Shown piece by piece: positions 12,349 to 23,229 of a stretch of 64,000 nt of DNA; positions within the stretch are counted from its first letter, which is position 1; every line of letters begins with the position of its first letter. Under the pieces are notes generated by a model. It was not told the DNA's origin. It saw only the letters and a list, made by a program, of their open reading frames with translations, and did no database searches. This DNA is from Sthenelais limicola (Eukaryota; Annelida; Polychaeta; Phyllodocida; Sigalionidae): NCBI GenBank assembly GCA_942159475.1, contig OW804097.1:114204582-114268581 (forward strand). The letters are read 5' to 3'. A program made the translations under genes and the position numbers.

Positions 12349-12583
12349 GGGTCAGATTTTCAGAAAATGTACAATTGGCAGCTCTACACATTTAGTAAAT
12401 TCTGCTAAATTAGCCTGAAAAATGATGAATACTGGGTATATCTGAGTATATTTGGTATCCCATTGATTTAAAGTATCCGTTCTGTTAAGTTAAACTGCAT
12501 TTGAAAGCTCATTTCTGTCTTAAATGTGGGTTATTTGAGAGGATTGGTGAAGACGAATTGGACATTTTCTGAACATCTGACCC
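12349..12583 (+). mobile_element. Family A element, second subfamily
   Basis: Full-length. The core reads GCCTGAAAAATGATGAATAC and TTTAAAGTATCCGTTCTGTT, the diagnostic words of the second subfamily. Both ends are of the GGGTCAG type. Confidence 0.85.
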
Positions 12584-13067
12584 ATATAGGCAACAGGCGT
12601 ATTTCACTATAGTAGCCTTGTACACCCGTACACCACAACCAGTCCCTACTCAATCCAACTTTTAATGACGAGGGGGAAACTCTCTTTCTCTCTAAAGCTA
12701 AATATAGCTCAGTCACGTGACCAAGTGTCAAGTGAAAGAAATGATTGGTTTGGGTTGCGGGCGGTTTGGCTACTGCATAACTTCCGGTGCACTGTAACTA
12801 CGTATTTATAGTTTTCCTAGCATGGTCAGGCAATAGTTAGATGCCATGAATTTAGCCATAATTAACAGGAATATCTATGGGGATTTCATCTAAGTTGATT
12901 TATTATTATTTTGTATTACATGTGCATTCAACTTGGGAGGACTGATAATACATGTGTACGATACAACATAGAATTGTTTTCTTGTAGCTCTTAAATAATT
13001 TATGCGTATGAAGATTCAACACCCAAAACAGTGTATATTTCAGTGTTCTTCTATGCTGGGGGCATAT

Positions 13068-13265
13068 GGGTCAAATCAAATAACCCAAATTTCAGACGAA
13101 AATAAAGTTCAAATTACAGTTCAACCTAAGCAAACAGATTGCTAGAATTAATGCAATCCCGAATATACCTGGATTTACCTAGGATTGCCCAAATTGCAGC
13201 CTAATTCAGCAGAATTTACTAAATATATACAGCTGCCAATTGGACATTTTCTCAAAATCTGTCCC
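13068..13265 (-). mobile_element. Family A element with left-end deletion
   Basis: GGGTCAAAT is joined directly to CAAATAACCCAAATTTCAG, so about 35 bp behind the terminus is deleted. The remainder is family A up to AAAATCTGTCCC. Confidence 0.75.
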
Positions 13266-13689
13266 ACTTGAGCAACTGTAAAGAACATCTGCAGTAACCA
13301 GAGTAGGCTAGTCTAATTTTAGATAAATGAAATCAGTTGATCTGCTCAATTAGTCTGAGTGTAACATTTCACAACTATCAGTTTGAGAAATATTAAAGTG
13401 TCACTTGGCACTGAGTTAGTATGAGAAAATCCTCGTAGTTGCAATCTAATTCAAATACAACATGCCCAGAAACACTTTGCGCAAGCTCATATTTAGTGAC
13501 TTTTAGAAGGGGGAAACAGTAGCTCCACTATTTGACCCTGCAATACCCCAGGAAGACCTTAATTGCGAGAGGCTGGCGTCCCTTTCTGAAACATGTAATT
13601 GCCTTATCAGAATAAAAATACGAATTCCCTAATGAACATGGGAACATAAGGCATGTATCCACTGACCCGATTCTTGGAGGGTTTAGCGC

Positions 13690-13990
13690 CTCAAGTCATA
13701 TAAATACGTATACCAAATTTCAAGAAAGTGAATTGAATATATTCTTGTGTTTGAAAGATGATCTTATCGAGTACATTTAGTTACTTTACTGGTAAATGCT
13801 CACCGAGAAAAGTTGAAATCTTTTTTTTGAACATAAATATATCTAACATGAAATAATTATAGAAACACTTCTCAGATATCCTTCATGTTTACTATCATTG
13901 AAATCCACTTGATCTCATCTTTTCAAATGTGATGATATCTCAAAATCTATTTTTTGCGTCTTATGACTCATTTTCCTATGACAAAATATA
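13690..13990 (-). repeat. Family B element, reverse orientation
   Basis: Contains TCATATAAATACGTATACCA, TTTACTGGTAAATGCTCACC, TTGATCTCATCTTTTCAAAT and CTTATGACTCATTTTCCTAT, in the family's complement order. Confidence 0.7.
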
Positions 13991-14140
13991 CACAAATCTA
14001 ATTGACAGAAAATAAAAATAAATTATCTTATGTTACTAAAGCATACCACAGTTCAATGAACTGGAACACCAAGTCTTATTTCTTTCCTTTAAAGCTTAAT
14101 AACAGTTTAGAACAGCAGAACGAAATGCAGCGCAGTACAG

Positions 14141-14873
14141 TAATAGGGGAGTTGCATGTGCCACTGCGCATGTCTGTTACAGTGCATCATGGGATAGATT
14201 CTGATAAAGATAAATACCACCGTTGTCAGCACTGCTGCAGGCGGGAATTCAAGGAACTAATGCATGAAACAATGGAATTCAATATATTTTGTTCAAATTT
14301 TGTATTGAGAAAGAACATGGTTGGGGGAATACAAAATGCCAAAAAAACTGGATATTATCATATTATTTTGTGTTTTAGATATGAGTGAAGTTTACTTACC
14401 TTCACTATTGATTTCAATGGGGGAAGCTCATTGTGATGCAAGTTTAGCTGAATAACTTTTTTTTTAGTTCAATGACCCCTTATTTTTTTTATTTAGAAGG
14501 GTAGAATAACATGTTAGCAATGTATATGCAGATTTAAAAGAAAATCGTATGATTCAAACATATGCTATTCGGGAAAATGCAGGAAATACCCGTTTTTCCA
14601 TAGACTTCTTTGGGCTTTTTGGGTTCCCCCAACCATGTTCTTTCTAAATCCAAAGTTTAAAGAAAATTCCATGATTCATTCATTTTTTAAGTGAACACTG
14701 GTATTAAAAATTGCAAGAATGTTTTCACCAATATCACAGCTTGTATAAATCATCTATGAAAACCAAATGCATGATGGGAGAGATGGGGACTTGTGTTATG
14801 GAAACATGTATAACACATGGATATTGATATTGGAGCATTGATAATTACTCCATGCTGAACACCCCGACAGGCA
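14141..14873 (+). mobile_element. Family C element split by a foldback insertion
   Basis: The left part (14141-14207) begins AATAGGGGAGTTGCATGTGC. The right part (about 14697-14873) resumes at AAAATTGCAAGAATGTTTTC and stops before the usual terminus. The foldback element I lies between them. Confidence 0.8.
14244..14695. mobile_element. Foldback element I, about 450 bp
   Basis: Inverted arms of roughly 70 bp. The left contains AAGAACATGGTTGGGGGAA and the right TTCCCCCAACCATGTTCTTT, with outer parts CATGAAACAATGGAATT and AATTCCATGATTCATTCAT. One copy seen. It interrupts a family C element. Confidence 0.7.
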
Positions 14874-15449
14874 CTGAGTGCAATTGAATGTGATAGCACT
14901 GCGATCATTTTGTGATTGACTGCAAACTAGTGAAGTGTGATACTTATAGCATTGAATCACAGTGAAATGGACATACAATTAGCAACCATTATGTGAAATC
15001 CATTGCGTTTATTTCCTCCAATGTTTTTGGTAGTCTCACACTTGTGTTGGATCAAGTTCTCATTCATATTCATTTATGTTTGTATTAAACATGTGTTACT
15101 CAATCAATTGCATCTGGGAATACATGTCAAAAGTCAATTATATTGGTGTGATCTCAATTGCGCATATAATGCGCATTCAAAATCACGTCTAAATACTCAT
15201 CATACTACAGCTACAACTGGACGCAATACCTGGCACTTCTCACTCACCTGGCATTCACACTTACGGTCACGCACCTGACACTCAATTCTCTGACACTCAT
15301 ACTCACTCTCTGACACCAAGTCAAAGAAACCCCTACAGGCAAAGCTAAATGATGTAAGACTAGGTCCGTATTACTATATTACTTATATCTCAAAACCCAT
15401 TTATTGCGAGTTTTGACTCATTTAAAAGATTTTTATTCCATTATATTCG

Positions 15450-16560
15450 TTCATACATATGACAGTTCAAGTTGTCGCACATATTTCACATAAATACAGT
15501 AAATGGGCATTAATAATCCTCTACAAGAGGTCTTCCAGACTGTCTGTAACGCATCACATCTGCAACAAACTCCTGGGCCCAATTGTGCCCTTTTCGTGAG
15601 AATTGCTCATATGATTTGTACTGACATGACGAACAACGGAATGAATGAATGAGGATTTTAATCAATTGTAAATCACAAGAACACCAAATCCATACATATT
15701 GTATGGAGTCGATGCCAGAATTTTAATTACAATTTTGATGTTTTTCACGTTCTTTGTTTATACCATATTTTTGTCAATTCTGGTCGTATAAACCTACAAT
15801 TGGTATATGTATGTAATCCTCAGAAAATCCTCATTTCCGCATGTAATTAGAGCCTTTGTCGGCGTTTCATGAGAATTGCCCATATATGTTCGAAATAATG
15901 GGAATAGCCCATTACCCTTAGTCAATAGTCCTCACCATTATGCGACTTGTCCTCACTAGGTGGCGGTACTGTTTTCACCATGTGGTGCACTGGGAACTGG
16001 GGTGCATTTACAAGTTTGTTTACAATAAAAGTGCCGCTAATATGCTTGTATGGTATTTTTACCACTATATATGTTATTTCATGTACATAGAAATGTTATA
16101 AATGATATACATCTATAGTTTATGTCTGTTATATACCTGTATGATATTAAAAAATGCTGTGATTCCAAACACCCTAATGATTGTCCATATAGATTTCCCT
16201 AGTGGCTTGGGTAAGTCAGAGCAAACAAACAACTGGAACACTACTAAATGGAGGGCTGCTATGCTTCAGGCTCACATGCATGGAGGATGGTAGAATGGAT
16301 GAACCAAAATTGATGTATATAAAGGCATGGCAACACATGTACTGCCCTAAAGTCTCTTTGAAATGTTTAGGGAATTACATTACCCTTCAAACCTTTCTGT
16401 CAGTAAAAATATACTGCCATTGTTAGGCCAGTAAAATGAAACTGCCATGAAGTGTCTCATTTATTTCAGATGTTATTGATATAAGGAATCGGTAGTATAT
16501 ATATCCCACTCAAACTAGAATTTACTAATTTTTGCATTTATATTGCGTTATACCCTTAGC
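15450..16560. other. No gene recognised
   Basis: Mostly unique AT-rich DNA. Faint family B edges are visible near 15375-15440 and 15510-15530. The short ORFs at 16102-16426 show no domain. Confidence 0.4.
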
Positions 16561-16561
16561 A

Positions 16562-16680
16562 TGACCATCTCGCGATCATTGCGCAATAATTATTGCGTGA
16601 AAAGCGTCCACTCTCATCACGGAACTATGGCGAGATGATTGCGCATTAAAAATCGCGCAGAATCGCGTTCATTTGCCCGT
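16562..16680. repeat. CpG-rich short inverted element
   Basis: CCATCTCGCGATCATTGCGC followed by TTATTGCG on one side and GGCGAGATGATTGCGC with AAATCGCGCAG on the other form an imperfect inverted/direct set. The CpG words are unusual against the AT-rich surroundings. Possibly a decayed TIR element. Confidence 0.4.
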
Positions 16681-16685
16681 CGGGA

Positions 16686-16779
16686 CGGCATGTTTTCAAT
16701 AGATTTTAGACTGTACCATTAGTCCCATAATTCAATGCCAATCAAGATTCAAAATGGTGGCTATGCAACTCCCCTATTG
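16686..16779 (+). repeat. Family C right-end fragment
   Basis: Runs from GGCATGTTTTCAATAGATTT to ATGCAACTCCCCTATT; only the last quarter of the element is present. Confidence 0.8.
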
Positions 16780-16892
16780 TAACTATGTCAAGGTAACAAA
16801 GCAAGACATGAACTGGAAGAAATCTACTTTGAGAAGTTCACAACCTTTTTCTCAACTTCACACCTTTTATGCCAAATAAAGGCTCATCTTGT

Positions 16893-16934
16893 CTTATCAA
16901 GATTCAAAATGGCGGCTATGCAAATCCCCTATTC
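16893..16934 (+). repeat. Family C terminal fragment
   Basis: ATCAAGATTCAAAATGGCGG through CTATGCAAATCCCCTATT. The embedded AAAATGGCGG matches a YY1-type site, so these termini could act as dispersed regulatory sites. Confidence 0.75.
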
Positions 16935-17039
16935 CCCGATTTAATTCTAAATTTTAAACTTCCAGAACAGATTAGACTTCTTCCCGGTGTAGCGATGGGC
17001 AATGTGGCAAACATCCTGTCCCACATACCAGCCCGCTAG

Positions 17040-17160
17040 ACACCAGCAATAAGAGGAAATGGCGGAATCCAATCCCACTTCTCTCACTCCTCCTCACCGG
17101 AAGTGAAATAAGACATGATGGAGGGCGGAGCAGGTGTTTCTCTACCGTCAGTACCGGAGA
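17040..17160. promoter_or_regulatory. Possible TATA-less promoter-like stretch
   Basis: GC-rich for this window. It holds GGAAATGGCGG (YY1-like), AATCCAATCC (CCAAT-like), ACCGGAAGTGAAATAAG (ETS-like) and GGAGGGCGGAGC (Sp1-like) within about 90 bp. This motif mix is typical of animal housekeeping promoters. No confident exon was found next to it, so the call rests on motifs only. Confidence 0.3.
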
Positions 17161-17333
17161 GCGGGGGTGCTAAAAAGACTGGTACTCGAGGGAGGGATTA
17201 GAGTTCCCACTTTAGGCACCTTTAAGGGAGAAAGTGGATTTTTAAATTGAAAGATTGTGAATCTGGAGTGCAAAAGTTTGAAATTTGAGATACGTGGGGG
17301 CGGGGTACAGCAGTGGTTAGATCCATTTGCAAT

Positions 17334-17677
17334 AGGGGAGTTGCATGTCTCATTGTGCTTGTATGTCACAGTGCATGCTGGGACGGATTCAGTTCAAATC
17401 TGACATACAAATATTTGGCAACATTTTTATCAAAGATTGCAAAAATGTTCTCACCAATATGATAGCTTATATAAATGATCAATGAAAACCAAAGGCATGA
17501 TGGGAAAGATGGAGGCTTGTTCTATGGAAACATGTATAACACATGGATATTGGCATTAAACCACTGATAAATAGTCCATGCTGAACATGGCATGTTTTCA
17601 ATAGATTTTAGACTGTACCATTACACCCATCATTCCATGCGAATCAAGATTCAAAATGGCGGCTATGCAAATCCCCC
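17334..17677 (+). mobile_element. Family C element, full length (344 bp)
   Basis: Left terminus AGGGGAGTTGCATGTC and right terminus GGCTATGCAAATCCCCC are inverted repeats of about 16 bp. AT flanks both ends. The body has the CATGCTGGGACGGATTC and CATGCTGAACATGGCATG landmarks. No ORF is present, so the copy is non-autonomous. Confidence 0.85.
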
Positions 17678-18100
17678 ATTAATAGCGGTCCGCTACTAGT
17701 AAATGTCATTGCGAGTGTCCTTGTGAATATAATGAGGATTGATCACAAACACAATTGCTTATTCTTTAAGATGGCAAGCGAGTTTCCGCTAGCGGTAGTG
17801 GTGCAAAGGGTAGTGTTCCAATAAAATGAATTCTGGTTTTACAATAATTTATGCTGAAGAAAGAAATGAAGAAAACTTCTTTTACATATATCTTGTTTTT
17901 CTTTTCTTTTTTTAAAGGTTTTATTCATGATATCCTGCCCTCTAGGCTTCTACACAACTAAAGATCAAGCATCATTTTACCTTATATTTTATATTTTTTT
18001 TGTGTTTTCAAAATTTTCTTCTTACTCATCCGTTTTACATATATCTTAATACTGATATCTCTTTTCCTTTCATGAGAACTCTTAATTTTAACATATTTTG

Positions 18101-18167
18101 TCCCATTAGTCCCGTAATTCCATGTGAATAAAGATTCAAAATGGCGGCTATGCAAATCCCCTATTGT
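18101..18167 (+). repeat. Family C right-end fragment
   Basis: CCCATTAGTCCCGTAATTCC to ATGCAAATCCCCTATT. Confidence 0.75.
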
Positions 18168-18174
18168 GTAAGTG

Positions 18175-18414
18175 ATTTCGCTACTTTGTGACGTAGGCAA
18201 ACCGTGGCACCTTGAATGGAGTGTTAAACTCTGGAACTACTTTTAAATGGGTAAAACTCACTAAATGTTAGGTTTCATTAAGTAAAATTTGGGCGGTTAC
18301 AATTGAATAGTAGCAAAGAAGTTGATTTTTCTCATGATATCTGGGGCTGGGAGTGACTCTTTCAAGGATACAAGTTTGACAAAAAATATCCCTCCATACA
18401 TGTATTACCTTAGG
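18175..18414 (+). repeat. Family H repeat, copy 1
   Basis: Begins near GTGATTTCGCTACTTTGTGA and includes the segment 18251-18414 that recurs at 18811-18992 beyond the family D array. The shared tail is CATACATGTATTACCTTAGG. Confidence 0.75.
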
Positions 18415-18810
18415 AGTGAGTGTGAGTGAAATTGGTTGCTTAACGCCCTTATCAACACATTTAAGATGGTTTCATCAAGGGCGGGAGAGGCAGGCAGTTC
18501 ATGGTCATACCCAGGAAATAGAGATAGAGAAGAAGGGAGAGAGAGACAGAGAAAAGAGACAGAAAGGCGTTTTATGTTCTTACCCAGGAAATAGAGATGG
18601 AGAAGAAGGGAGAGAGAGACAAAGAAAAGAGACGGAAAGGCACTTTATGGTCATACCCAGGAAATAGAGATAGAGAAGAAGGGAGAGGGAGACAAAGAAA
18701 AGAGACAGAAAGGCACTTTATGGTCATACCCAGGAAATAGAGATAGAGAAGAAGGGAGAGAGACAGAGAAAAAGAGACAGAAATGCACTTTATGGTCTTA
18801 CCCAGGACCA
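18415..18810 (+). repeat. Family D tandem array
   Basis: One unit with GAAATTGGTTGCTTAACGCC and ATCAAGGGCGGGAGAGG is followed by about five units of 65-72 bp carrying GGTCATACCCAGGAAATAGA and GAAAAGAGACAGAAAGGCAC. The open frame through it is an artefact of unit length. Confidence 0.9.
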
Positions 18811-18992
18811 GTAAAACTCACTAAATGCTAAGTTTCATTATTAGTAAAACTGGGGCGGGTACATTTGAATAATGTTATATTTTAATAATTTAATAGCAAA
18901 GAAGATTTTCTCATAATATTTGGGGGTTGAGTGACTCTTTCAAGGATATAAGTTTGACAAAAAATACCCCTCCATACATGTATTACCTTAGG
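18811..18992 (+). repeat. Family H repeat, copy 2 (direct repeat of 18251-18414)
   Basis: Starts GTAAAACTCACTAAATGCTA and ends CATGTATTACCTTAGG, as in copy 1, with small indels. Together the copies bracket the family D array as direct repeats of roughly 165-180 bp. Confidence 0.8.
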
Positions 18993-20117
18993 TTGAAGGT
19001 CTATAGTTGTGGGCGTGCACTGTTGTCCCACAGGTAGTGCTCGCCCCAGTACCAAACTATGTAACTACACGCTAGAACGGAGACAATATTGAATAATTCA
19101 CTAGAGTCACCATGTCCTCCCAGCCTATAATCTCCTGCCATTATGCAAGGGGACATGGTCACTGTTTGAAATGCTTGTCATGACCTTTGAGACGCTCCCC
19201 ACGATCCCCAGAGCGTCGATTGGAAATAAAGGAACTTGAGAACAACATTAAAGCTTTTAAAGCTGCCTCCCATGATGTTCATGTCTGATTTCACAAAGCT
19301 GTTTGCACATTTATCTGTTAGATGTGCTGGAATGAGACTGTGATGTTTGTTTGAGGCTCAGATTGATTGTAATGCGACAGTGACTGTGTCTGGAGGGTTT
19401 AAAGTGGCTAAGATCACTGAGAACAAATGTCGGGATTTGTGTAAAATATAACAAGAATTTGATTCAAAATATGTCAGGTGTTCGTTCTCAAACAGATTTC
19501 TAAATGTGTCTATCTATCCTGAATTGCTTTTAATTAGAATTAACCAATGCGTGAAGATGGCGTAGGCCTGACATGGTTTCATTTTGAAACTGCAGTAAGT
19601 GGGTCACAATGACGTATGGACACAGAACGTCACAAAAAGTGACGCTAGCCTCCGCAACAGGAACCTTGCTTGTATCTGTTTGTTGTGTATATTCAAACCT
19701 ATATAAACGTCTATGAAATACTTCCAATATGCCTATTTTTAGTAAAGGATGCATCCCACAGGCTTTGTGCATATCAAATACACATCCAGTGAGAGTAGTT
19801 ATGCTACAGCTTTGTTTACATCATGACGTTCCCTGTGACAATGCGTCAATGACGGCCATCACGAAATTTGTGCGCATCATTGGTACTTGGCCGCATTGTA
19901 CGAGGGTATTTTAGTCTGGCAGACCAAAATAATTTTCAACAAGAAGATTTGGAAAATACCTCACAAATATGGGTTTATATGATCAGATCCAGTAAGCCAA
20001 TGGGTAAAGGGGGTTCTATTGTATTCAATTACTATAACTTTGACCAAACTTTATGAGTTCTGTGATCGGAAAGTGCCACTTCAAGAGTTGGCTTAAATGG
20101 TCAAAGAAAGAATTCCT
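18993..20117. other. No gene recognised
   Basis: Unique-looking sequence with short ORFs (19530-19772, 19729-20056) lacking any recognisable domain or clear splice context. A 13-bp inverted pair (CACCATGTCCTCC and GGGGACATGGTCAC) lies near 19108-19165. Confidence 0.4.
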
Positions 20118-20352
20118 GGGTCAGATGTTCAGAAAATGTACAATTGGCAGCTGTACATATTTAGTAAATTCTGCTAAATTAGGCTGCGATTTAGTCAATG
20201 CTAGGTAAATTCGAGTATATTTGGCATTGCATTGATTCTAGCAATCTGTTTGGTTAGGTTGAACTGTATTTTTAACTTAATTTTCGTCTGAAATGTGGGT
20301 TATTTGAGATAATTGGCGAAGTTGAATTGTACATTTACTGAAAATCTGACCC
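20118..20352 (+). mobile_element. Family A element
   Basis: Near full length, first subfamily (AGGCTGCGATTTAGTCAATG, TTCTAGCAATCTGTTTGG). Both ends are of the GGGTCAG type. Confidence 0.85.
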
Positions 20353-20756
20353 TTATACATCGTGTTCCTGTCACAAGATGCATAGGTCTCCGGTACCAGT
20401 TACATGCAGTGAATTTAAAGCTTGGGGCTTCTCCCATACCATAAATCAGCAGGAGTGCTTACTTTAGGAGTGCAGGAGTGCTTACTTTATCGGAGACCTT
20501 CGACTATCTATATCTTTTCTCATGAGTAGGAATATACTATACGATTTATACGTAGTAATAACCGGCATTTCTAGTCCAAATGGAGGTTATTAATCCTTTT
20601 ACTCTCTGCTAATGGGGTTATACCCCTGCACACCAATGACCAACAGCCATGGAAAGCATGTCAATCCAATTATCTCTTACTATACATTGTCCTTACGTGT
20701 TCTTGCTCTTAGAATACACTCCTTGTGTTATTACACATTCAGCCGAATTTACTTAA

Positions 20757-21128
20757 ATTTACTGTGATGTGTTGCAGGAAAATGAGTCACAATTCGAGTC
20801 AATGAGTGAGATTGGTACCTTTACGCCCTTATCAACACGTTTAAGATGGTTATATCAAGGGCGGGAGAGCTGAGAGGGAGTGAGTGAGTGAGATTGGTAC
20901 CTTTACGCCCTTATCAACACGTTTAAGATGGTTATATCAAGGGCGGGAGTCACAATTCGCATGAATTGAATTTTGAGATAGATGAGAATAGATAAGATAA
21001 GATAAGATTAAGCCAATTCTATATTTGAAGTTTGATGATTTAAAAAAAAAGAAAAAAAAAAGTTTGCAATATCTCAGGGTGAACAATTGCTAGTCAAGTA
21101 GCTAACTATACTCTATAGCTTGACCTTA
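20757..21128 (+). repeat. Family B element, left portion, interrupted
   Basis: The TGTGATGTGTTGCAGGAAAA terminus is followed by a family D block (20802-20950) and then AGTTTGCAATATCTCAGGGT and AACTATACTCTATAGCTTGA. The element continues at 23103 beyond the LINE, so this copy received two insertions. Confidence 0.7.
20802..20950 (+). repeat. Family D block inside a family B element
   Basis: Two units of GAGATTGGTACCTTTACGCC with ATCAAGGGCGGGAG. The host sequence CACAATTCG is present on both sides (20789-20797 and 20951-20959), consistent with a target duplication. Confidence 0.75.
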
Positions 21129-23100
21129 GAAATAGAATAGAATAGAATAGAAAGTCTTTTATTTGTCAAAGTTAGTTACAGTGAAAGTGACAAATGGGTC
21201 GACATGCTTATGTGCTGAAATTGATCAACACATTTCTTCCTGCTGCTACCCCGATTGGAATATAACATGAGAGGACGATTTATATATATATAAGGTAGTT
21301 ATCTAACGACTAGGACATTGTTCGTATAGTAAGGTACGTTACTATATTTTACAACCAGCGAATAATTAGTTGTTCGATTAAAGAGAGGTATGTTTGTACA
21401 GGTAAATAGGGTTGGCAAAGTGCCCAAGTCTCAATGTACTTTTGAGATTATAATAATTTTTGATCAGTACAGATCGTTACGGTATAGCTAATACCAGTCT
21501 CCGCGCGGTTACTACATGTGTAAGGCAAGATAGTGGTTAAATACATTTTTCTAGAGATGAACATACAAACATCAATTGTTCATTTAGGTTAGGTACAGGT
21601 GAAGTGAGATTAAAGTAGTATCGGTTACACCCAGTAGAAATAGCTCAGTATGACATGACGACATAATAACATAATAACATAATCAACATGGCTTACAGTT
21701 CAGTATACAGTTCAAAAGGCTTGCGCAACATAAGAAGCAGGCTCCCAGCCAGAGGAAGGTCCATTATGTGGGAAGAGTGTTTATTTGAAATACCAATTAA
21801 AAGAGTTTATTTTAGAGTATCTTCAGCATATGCCCTAAGGGCTTTTCTAGTGTCAAGGTTTTGGATGTCTGCGGGGAGAGCATTCCATGCTTGGATTGCC
21901 TTGTAAGTGAAGCTATTTTTGAAAATCGACAGCTTTGGGGGCACCAGCTTTAGGTTTTTACGATTACCAGCGTGGCTCCTGGTTGGGAGATCCCTTTTGT
22001 CTAAATTTTTATCGTTTTGTGCTAGGTAGAAGGCGCACTCAAGGAGATGGACCTTCCTTCTGGATTCGTTTGGGAGTATCTTCATATAACTTAATTCCCT
22101 ATCAACATTTGTTCTTTTTCTAAGGTTGTGAGTTGCTCTTATTGCGCTGTTTAGTGATGACTGTAATCGATTCAGTAGGCTCTTGTTTGAGCTAGCATAA
22201 TATACATCGCCATAGTCAATGTTAGGAATTATTAACATTTTAGTTATGTCGGTTTTTACCTTTTTAGTGAGCATATATTTAGCATCTGACAGCAGCTTGA
22301 CCTTCCACCTTACATTATTTATGGTCTTTACTAGTTGTGGTTTGAAAGATAATTTCTGGTCTATAAGTAGGCCCAGGTAACAGTACTCCTCCGCTTGGAG
22401 AATTTTTTCTCTGCCCAGGGCGAGGCCCGTTTTATCATTGATGGGCGTGTCTTTAGTGATTCGTTTTGGTTTGAAGGTCATATATTTTGTCTTAGAGACA
22501 TTCATTGAGATTTTGTTGGACTTGCACCAGGTGTCAATGGTATTTAAATCTTGTTGAAGGTAATTATTAATCTGTTCTTCTTTTTTGTTACTACATATGA
22601 GGACTGTATCATCCGCATAGTGTTGAATTTTGGAATTTTGGACAACCTGGTGCATGTCGTTAATGTATATTGTAAAGAGGATGGGTCCTAAAATAGTTCC
22701 TTGGGGTACGCCAAAGGTGATTTTGCCCTGGGCAGAGAGAGAACCATTTACCCTTACAATTTGAGTTCTATCGTTAAGATAGTGTCTGAACCATTTATTT
22801 TCCCTTCCGGATATTCCAATATTGTCTAATTTTTCTAATAATTTATCATGGTGAACCGTATCAAATGCTTTCTTGAAATCAAGAAACACTGCAGTAGTGG
22901 TATTACCAGCATTTAAATTTTCATATATGGGTCCCATCATATCAATGTGTGCTTGATTAACAGACCTTCCATGACGAAACCCATATTGTTTATCATAGTA
23001 TATTTTATTGTTTTCCATGTATAGCGACAATTGAGCCTGGACAACTTTTTCCAAGATTTTTGCGGGCATACTTATACCCGAAATGCAGGTATATATATAC
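21129..23100 (-). mobile_element. 5'-truncated non-LTR retrotransposon (LINE)
   Basis: Minus-strand element. It contains the 3' part of a reverse transcriptase ORF and a 3' UTR of about 0.68 kb. The 3' end is a short TTCTA-type microsatellite (21129-21151) just after an AATAAA-like signal, in place of a poly(A) tail. Truncation lies inside the RT domain, the usual outcome of incomplete target-primed reverse transcription. The insertion sits in a family B element. Clade is uncertain; the motif spelling is closest to CR1/Jockey-group elements. Confidence 0.85.
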
Positions 23101-23102
23101 AT
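21807..23102 (-). CDS. LINE reverse transcriptase, N-terminally truncated
   Basis: A 431-aa open frame of a non-LTR retrotransposon polymerase. Visible motifs in order: QYGFRHGRSVNQAH (about 39-52), motif A VFLDFKKAFDTVHH (72-85, Asp75), motif B GVPQGTILGPILF (131-143) and motif C YADD (162-165). These are followed by a thumb and C-terminal region of about 250 aa ending in TRKALRAYAEDTLK. All catalytic aspartates and the frame are intact. The apurinic-type endonuclease and any ORF1 expected upstream are missing, so the fragment cannot be autonomous. The methionine at the start lies in flanking-like sequence and is not a true start. The intact frame suggests a fairly recent insertion. Confidence 0.9.
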   Translation of the reverse strand: MYIYTCISGISMPAKILEKVVQAQLSLYMENNKIYYDKQYGFRHGRSVNQAHIDMMGPIYENLNAGNTTTAVFLDFKKAFDTVHHDKLLEKLDNIGISGRENKWFRHYLNDRTQIVRVNGSLSAQGKITFGVPQGTILGPILFTIYINDMHQVVQNSKIQHYADDTVLICSNKKEEQINNYLQQDLNTIDTWCKSNKISMNVSKTKYMTFKPKRITKDTPINDKTGLALGREKILQAEEYCYLGLLIDQKLSFKPQLVKTINNVRWKVKLLSDAKYMLTKKVKTDITKMLIIPNIDYGDVYYASSNKSLLNRLQSSLNSAIRATHNLRKRTNVDRELSYMKILPNESRRKVHLLECAFYLAQNDKNLDKRDLPTRSHAGNRKNLKLVPPKLSIFKNSFTYKAIQAWNALPADIQNLDTRKALRAYAEDTLK

Positions 23103-23228
23103 GGTCTTGAAGTTTAGTGCATTTATTTATATAACTTGGAACATCAGATATCCCCAAAATTCGAACATTCCTACAACATTCCTTTTTGTGACTTCTGACT
23201 AATTTTCCTGAAAGACATCACATTTTTG
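23103..23228 (+). repeat. Family B element, right portion beyond the LINE
   Basis: Contains TTTTGTGACTTCTGACTAAT and CCTGAAAGACATCACAT, the family's right terminus. It is the continuation of 20757-21128. Confidence 0.6.
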
Positions 23229-23229
23229 C

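Noticed and set aside
14002..14388. 128-aa ORF
   Set aside because: Spans a family B edge, a family C left end and a foldback arm; a chance reading through repeats.
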